Shown: positions 23,996 through 25,966 of the stretch, one piece after another
How positions within the stretch are numbered: the first letter of the stretch is position 1
How the letters are laid out: the number at the start of each line of letters is the position of its first letter
Source of the DNA: DAOVVL01 sp965603095
GTDB taxonomy: Bacteria > Pseudomonadota > Alphaproteobacteria > Rhodospirillales > Magnetovibrionaceae
NCBI GenBank assembly: GCA_965603095.1
Contig: CBFDBQ010000030.1
Span: forward strand, 1 to 25,966
DNA: 25,966 bases
Direction: 5' to 3'
Notes under the pieces: generated by a model
What the model saw: the letters and a program-made list of their open reading frames with translations, nothing else
Told to the model about the DNA's origin: nothing
Databases searched by the model: none
Position numbers and translations under genes: made by a program

Positions 23996-25132
23996 CTATT
24001 TCTTTGTGCGGTAACGATGTGGAGTGAAAGGCATTTTTGCCACATGGGCCGAAACTGCTTTCCCTCGTACTATTAGGTTTATTTTGGTACCCTCAGCGGC
24101 GTTTGCGGTCTTTATATAACCCATAGCAATTGGGCCGCCCACACTGGGGCCGAAACCGCCACTGGTAACTATACCGATTACATTGCCGTCCATGTCTTGA
24201 ATTTCTGTTCCTTCACGGGCTGGCGCACGGCCCTCTGGCTTAATTCCGACCCGCGTACGTTCTGTGCCGTTTTCAATTTGCCCCAAGATTATATCAGCAC
24301 CGGGGAAATTTTTTTCCTCGCGACGACGTTTGTTAACCGCCCATTTAATGTCGGCTTCGGCAGGAGTGGTGGTTGTGTCGATATCGTGACCGTAAAGGCA
24401 AAGACCAGCTTCAAGGCGCAGGCTATCGCGCGCACCTAGGCCGATGGCTTCAACTTCTGGCTCACCCAGCAATGCCCTTGCCAATTCTTCTGCTTGGGTT
24501 AGCGTAACCGATATTTCAAAACCATCTTCCCCGGTATAGCCGGAACGGGTGGCAAAGCAGGGGATAGAAGCAATATTCACTTCGGCAAATGTCATGAAGG
24601 CCATATCTGCTGTTTCGGGTGAAAGCCTAGCCACCACGTCGCCTGCTTTGGGGCCTTGAATGGCCAACAGGGCGCGGTCTTCTAAAATTTCTAGTGTAGC
24701 TTTGCCTGCGGTCATTTTTTTGATGTGGGCAAAATCGGCATCATTGCAGGCGGCGTTTACAACTATGTAAAGCCCGCCTTCTATGCGAGTTGCCATCAAA
24801 TCGTCCATGATGCCGCCTTGTTCGTTTAGCAATACTGTATAACGGGTTTTGCCATTAGCCATTATTTGATAATCGCCCGGAACCAAAGCTTCGAATGCTT
24901 CAATGGCACCGTCACCCATCAGAAATGCTTGGCCCATGTGTGAAACATCAAACAGGCCTGCATTTTCACGGGTGTGGAGATGCTCTTTCAATACGCCCAG
25001 TGGATATTGAACGGGCATAGCATAACCTGCGAACGGAACCATCTTGGCACCTAGTTCGCGATGCAAAGCATCTAGTGCCGTTAATTGAAGTTCTTGATTA
25101 TCTTTGTTGTTTTCTTTGTTATTTTCTGGCAC
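23996..25132 (-). CDS. gcvT: Glycine cleavage system T protein (aminomethyltransferase)
   Basis: GcvT transfers the aminomethyl group to tetrahydrofolate, giving 5,10-methylene-THF and ammonia. The 378-residue protein has ELGAKMVPFAGYAMPVQYP, LFDVSHMGQ, the folate-site GYTGEDGFEI, and ARDSLRLEAGLCLYGHDID. The start was set to the GTG at 25132, which has a GGAG site 7 nt upstream; the longer frame from a TTG at 25168 lacks a ribosome site. The Asn/Lys/Glu-rich first 17 residues (PENNKENNKDNQEL) are a little longer than in most relatives. It is the first gene of gcvT-H-PA-PB and is controlled by the glycine riboswitch upstream. Confidence 0.95.
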   Translation of the reverse strand: MPENNKENNKDNQELQLTALDALHRELGAKMVPFAGYAMPVQYPLGVLKEHLHTRENAGLFDVSHMGQAFLMGDGAIEAFEALVPGDYQIMANGKTRYTVLLNEQGGIMDDLMATRIEGGLYIVVNAACNDADFAHIKKMTAGKATLEILEDRALLAIQGPKAGDVVARLSPETADMAFMTFAEVNIASIPCFATRSGYTGEDGFEISVTLTQAEELARALLGEPEVEAIGLGARDSLRLEAGLCLYGHDIDTTTTPAEADIKWAVNKRRREEKNFPGADIILGQIENGTERTRVGIKPEGRAPAREGTEIQDMDGNVIGIVTSGGFGPSVGGPIAMGYIKTANAAEGTKINLIVRGKAVSAHVAKMPFTPHRYRTKK

Positions 25133-25182
25133 CCGGTTTCTCCAACAGCGTTTGAGCAGATTTACCAATTTTCAGATGCGCC

Positions 25183-25210
25183 AAAACTGTACACATACAA
25201 AAACAGTTTT
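25183..25210 (-). promoter_or_regulatory. Candidate expression-platform hairpin between the riboswitch and gcvT
   Basis: A perfect 8-bp inverted repeat, AAAACTGT paired with ACAGTTTT, lies between the second aptamer and the gcvT start. Only four T residues close it on the transcribed strand and GGCGC follows, so it is a poor intrinsic terminator. It may instead act in switching or as a spacer. The gcvT ribosome site lies about 45 nt further on. Confidence 0.4.
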
Positions 25211-25212
25211 CT

Positions 25213-25419
25213 GCCCCACTCTGTCTTGAAACCTGAAAGATTCCCCGTCTGGCTTTTAAAAACCAGAACCGAGTTACATCTTCGGTGAGACACTAAAATT
25301 AAACCAGCGCCTACTTTCCAGAGCCTCGTTGCCTGCTGCGGTCCGGGTGCCTGAGAGATTCCGGGGCGGTTGCTCCTTCGGCGTCGGCGTATGACAAACT
25401 GTCAAAACCGAACTCTCCC
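25213..25419 (-). promoter_or_regulatory. Tandem glycine riboswitch upstream of gcvT
   Basis: The 401-nt gap between gcvT and the next gene holds a two-aptamer glycine riboswitch read on the - strand. Aptamer 1 has GGGAGAG (25413-25419), GCCGAAGGAGCAA (25370-25382) and AATCTCTCAGGCA (25348-25360), close to consensus, with a small hairpin (TGAC..GTCA) in P3. Aptamer 2 begins at CTGGAAAG (25314-25321), has CACCGAAGATGTAAC (25273-25287) and AATCTTTCAGG (25232-25242), and ends in GACAGAGTGGGGC (25213-25225). GAGAG pairs CTCTC in aptamer 1; GAAAG pairs CTTTC in aptamer 2, so both sides changed together. Glycine binding should switch on the gcv operon. I see nothing else in the rest of the gap (25420-25533) except a likely, unresolved promoter region. 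Confidence 0.93.
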
Positions 25420-25533
25420 GCAGTGGCTTTAAATCGAGGAAAAAACATCCCTTTAAAGAGCAGTTATTCTAGCTACTAGATGGGCTTGGTCAACAGATTC
25501 CGAGCCAGTTATTTGCCCATTTATGGGGGTAAG

Positions 25534-25966
25534 TTATTTTTGTCTACCGCGAATGAATTCTAGGTCTGCCCGGCTTAGCTGTAGCCCCATGAAAATACGC
25601 CACTTTGTTGGCGATTCGCCATCTTTCAGGGGCAGGGTAAGTGTTATTGGGGTTTCATCTTGCCATGCCATGCCCTCGGAATCATCTTCATAAGTCAGCA
25701 CCACAGGGAAGCGTTGCTTATTAATAAGTCTGCCTTTGCTATCGGTTAGGGCAACAAAATACTCGAATCGGGCCATACCATCAGAATTAGCGGGACCCTT
25801 GTACGATGTAATTTGAGGGGTGATTTCCACGCTCAATATTTCATCGTCAATGTTGTGCTCGCAACTACCCTTAAACCCATCAAAGGATTCTTCGTGAATA
25901 ACATTATTGGCGCCACGCCCGGAACCGGGAGTAAATTTCACAAAATTAGCCCCATCGGAAATTATT
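25534..25966 (-). CDS. Unknown protein, C-terminal part (partial)
   Basis: The frame is open through the right edge of the window, so the N-terminus is missing; the in-frame GTG at 25941 is probably internal because the coding pattern (SDGANFVKFTPGSGR) continues upstream of it. About 144 residues are visible. The GRGANNVIHEESFDGFKGSC element followed by EHNIDDE, and TSYKGPAN later on, resemble small alphaproteobacterial envelope proteins with an N-terminal lipobox, but that region is outside the window. The rest looks beta-rich (ARFEYFVALTDSKGRLINKQ), as in an immunoglobulin-like fold. Function is unknown. It ends about 115 nt upstream of the glycine riboswitch on the same strand. Confidence 0.7.
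   Translation of the reverse strand, partial: IISDGANFVKFTPGSGRGANNVIHEESFDGFKGSCEHNIDDEILSVEITPQITSYKGPANSDGMARFEYFVALTDSKGRLINKQRFPVVLTYEDDSEGMAWQDETPITLTLPLKDGESPTKWRIFMGLQLSRADLEFIRGRQK

Noticed and set aside
25133..25168. Longer GcvT from a TTG start
   Set aside because: No ribosome site precedes it, and the GTG at 25132 has a GGAG at good spacing and is closer to the usual N-terminus.
1..25966. tRNA or rRNA genes, insertion sequences, phage genes, CRISPR arrays, toxin-antitoxin pairs
   Set aside because: None was found by eye: no cloverleaf or rRNA sequence, transposase or integrase motif, or regularly spaced repeats.

Overview
This window reads as a chromosomal segment of an alphaproteobacterium, probably related to the Rhodospirillales and with a moderate to AT-leaning base composition. 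The evidence is the fbcFBC-type petABC operon beside trmL, a CCA-adding enzyme with the alphaproteobacterial N-terminus, a DUF6111-like protein beside a CoA-type Nudix hydrolase, a split glycine decarboxylase (gcvPA/gcvPB), and a small protein often misnamed 'tryptophan synthase beta-like'. No transposase, integrase, CRISPR array, rRNA or tRNA gene was seen. Both ends cut genes: the C-terminal part of ychF on the left and the C-terminal part of an unrecognised protein on the right.

Left block (1-4809, + strand): the ychF tail is followed by mtnP, mtnA and a fused class II aldolase/short-chain dehydrogenase. mtnP and mtnA overlap by 4 nt, and the fusion starts 1 nt after the mtnA stop. Together they could form a methylthioadenosine (MTA) shunt: MTA to 5-methylthioribose-1-P, to 5-methylthioribulose-1-P, then aldol cleavage to DHAP and methylthioacetaldehyde, with the aldehyde processed by the same polypeptide. 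The last step is inferred from gene context. A bidirectional terminator closes the block.

Respiratory block (4838-15559, mostly - strand): a complete cytochrome bc1 operon (Rieske, cytochrome b, cytochrome c1) and a complete alternative complex III operon (actA-B1-B2-C-D-E-F) lie side by side, separated only by the + strand gene trmL. Both complexes oxidise quinol and reduce a c-type carrier, so the cell has two routes at the same step. Here the usual single ActB polypeptide is split in two. The MopB-like half keeps a four-cysteine N-terminal motif that looks able to hold an Fe-S cluster. An AT-rich leader with an 11-bp direct repeat precedes actA.

Middle block (15815-20655): a - strand set (CoA-type Nudix hydrolase, DUF6111-like membrane protein, CCA tRNA nucleotidyltransferase) diverges from a + strand set (pirin, OsmC-like protein, unknown lipoprotein, small 'TrpB-like' protein) that ends at a strong bidirectional terminator.

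Right block (20659-25419, - strand): gcvT-gcvH-gcvPA-gcvPB encodes the T, H and P proteins of the glycine cleavage system. Its leader carries a tandem glycine riboswitch. The second aptamer differs from the first at a helix, but both strands of that helix change together, which argues that it still folds. Upstream is the C-terminal part of an unrecognised, possibly envelope-associated protein.
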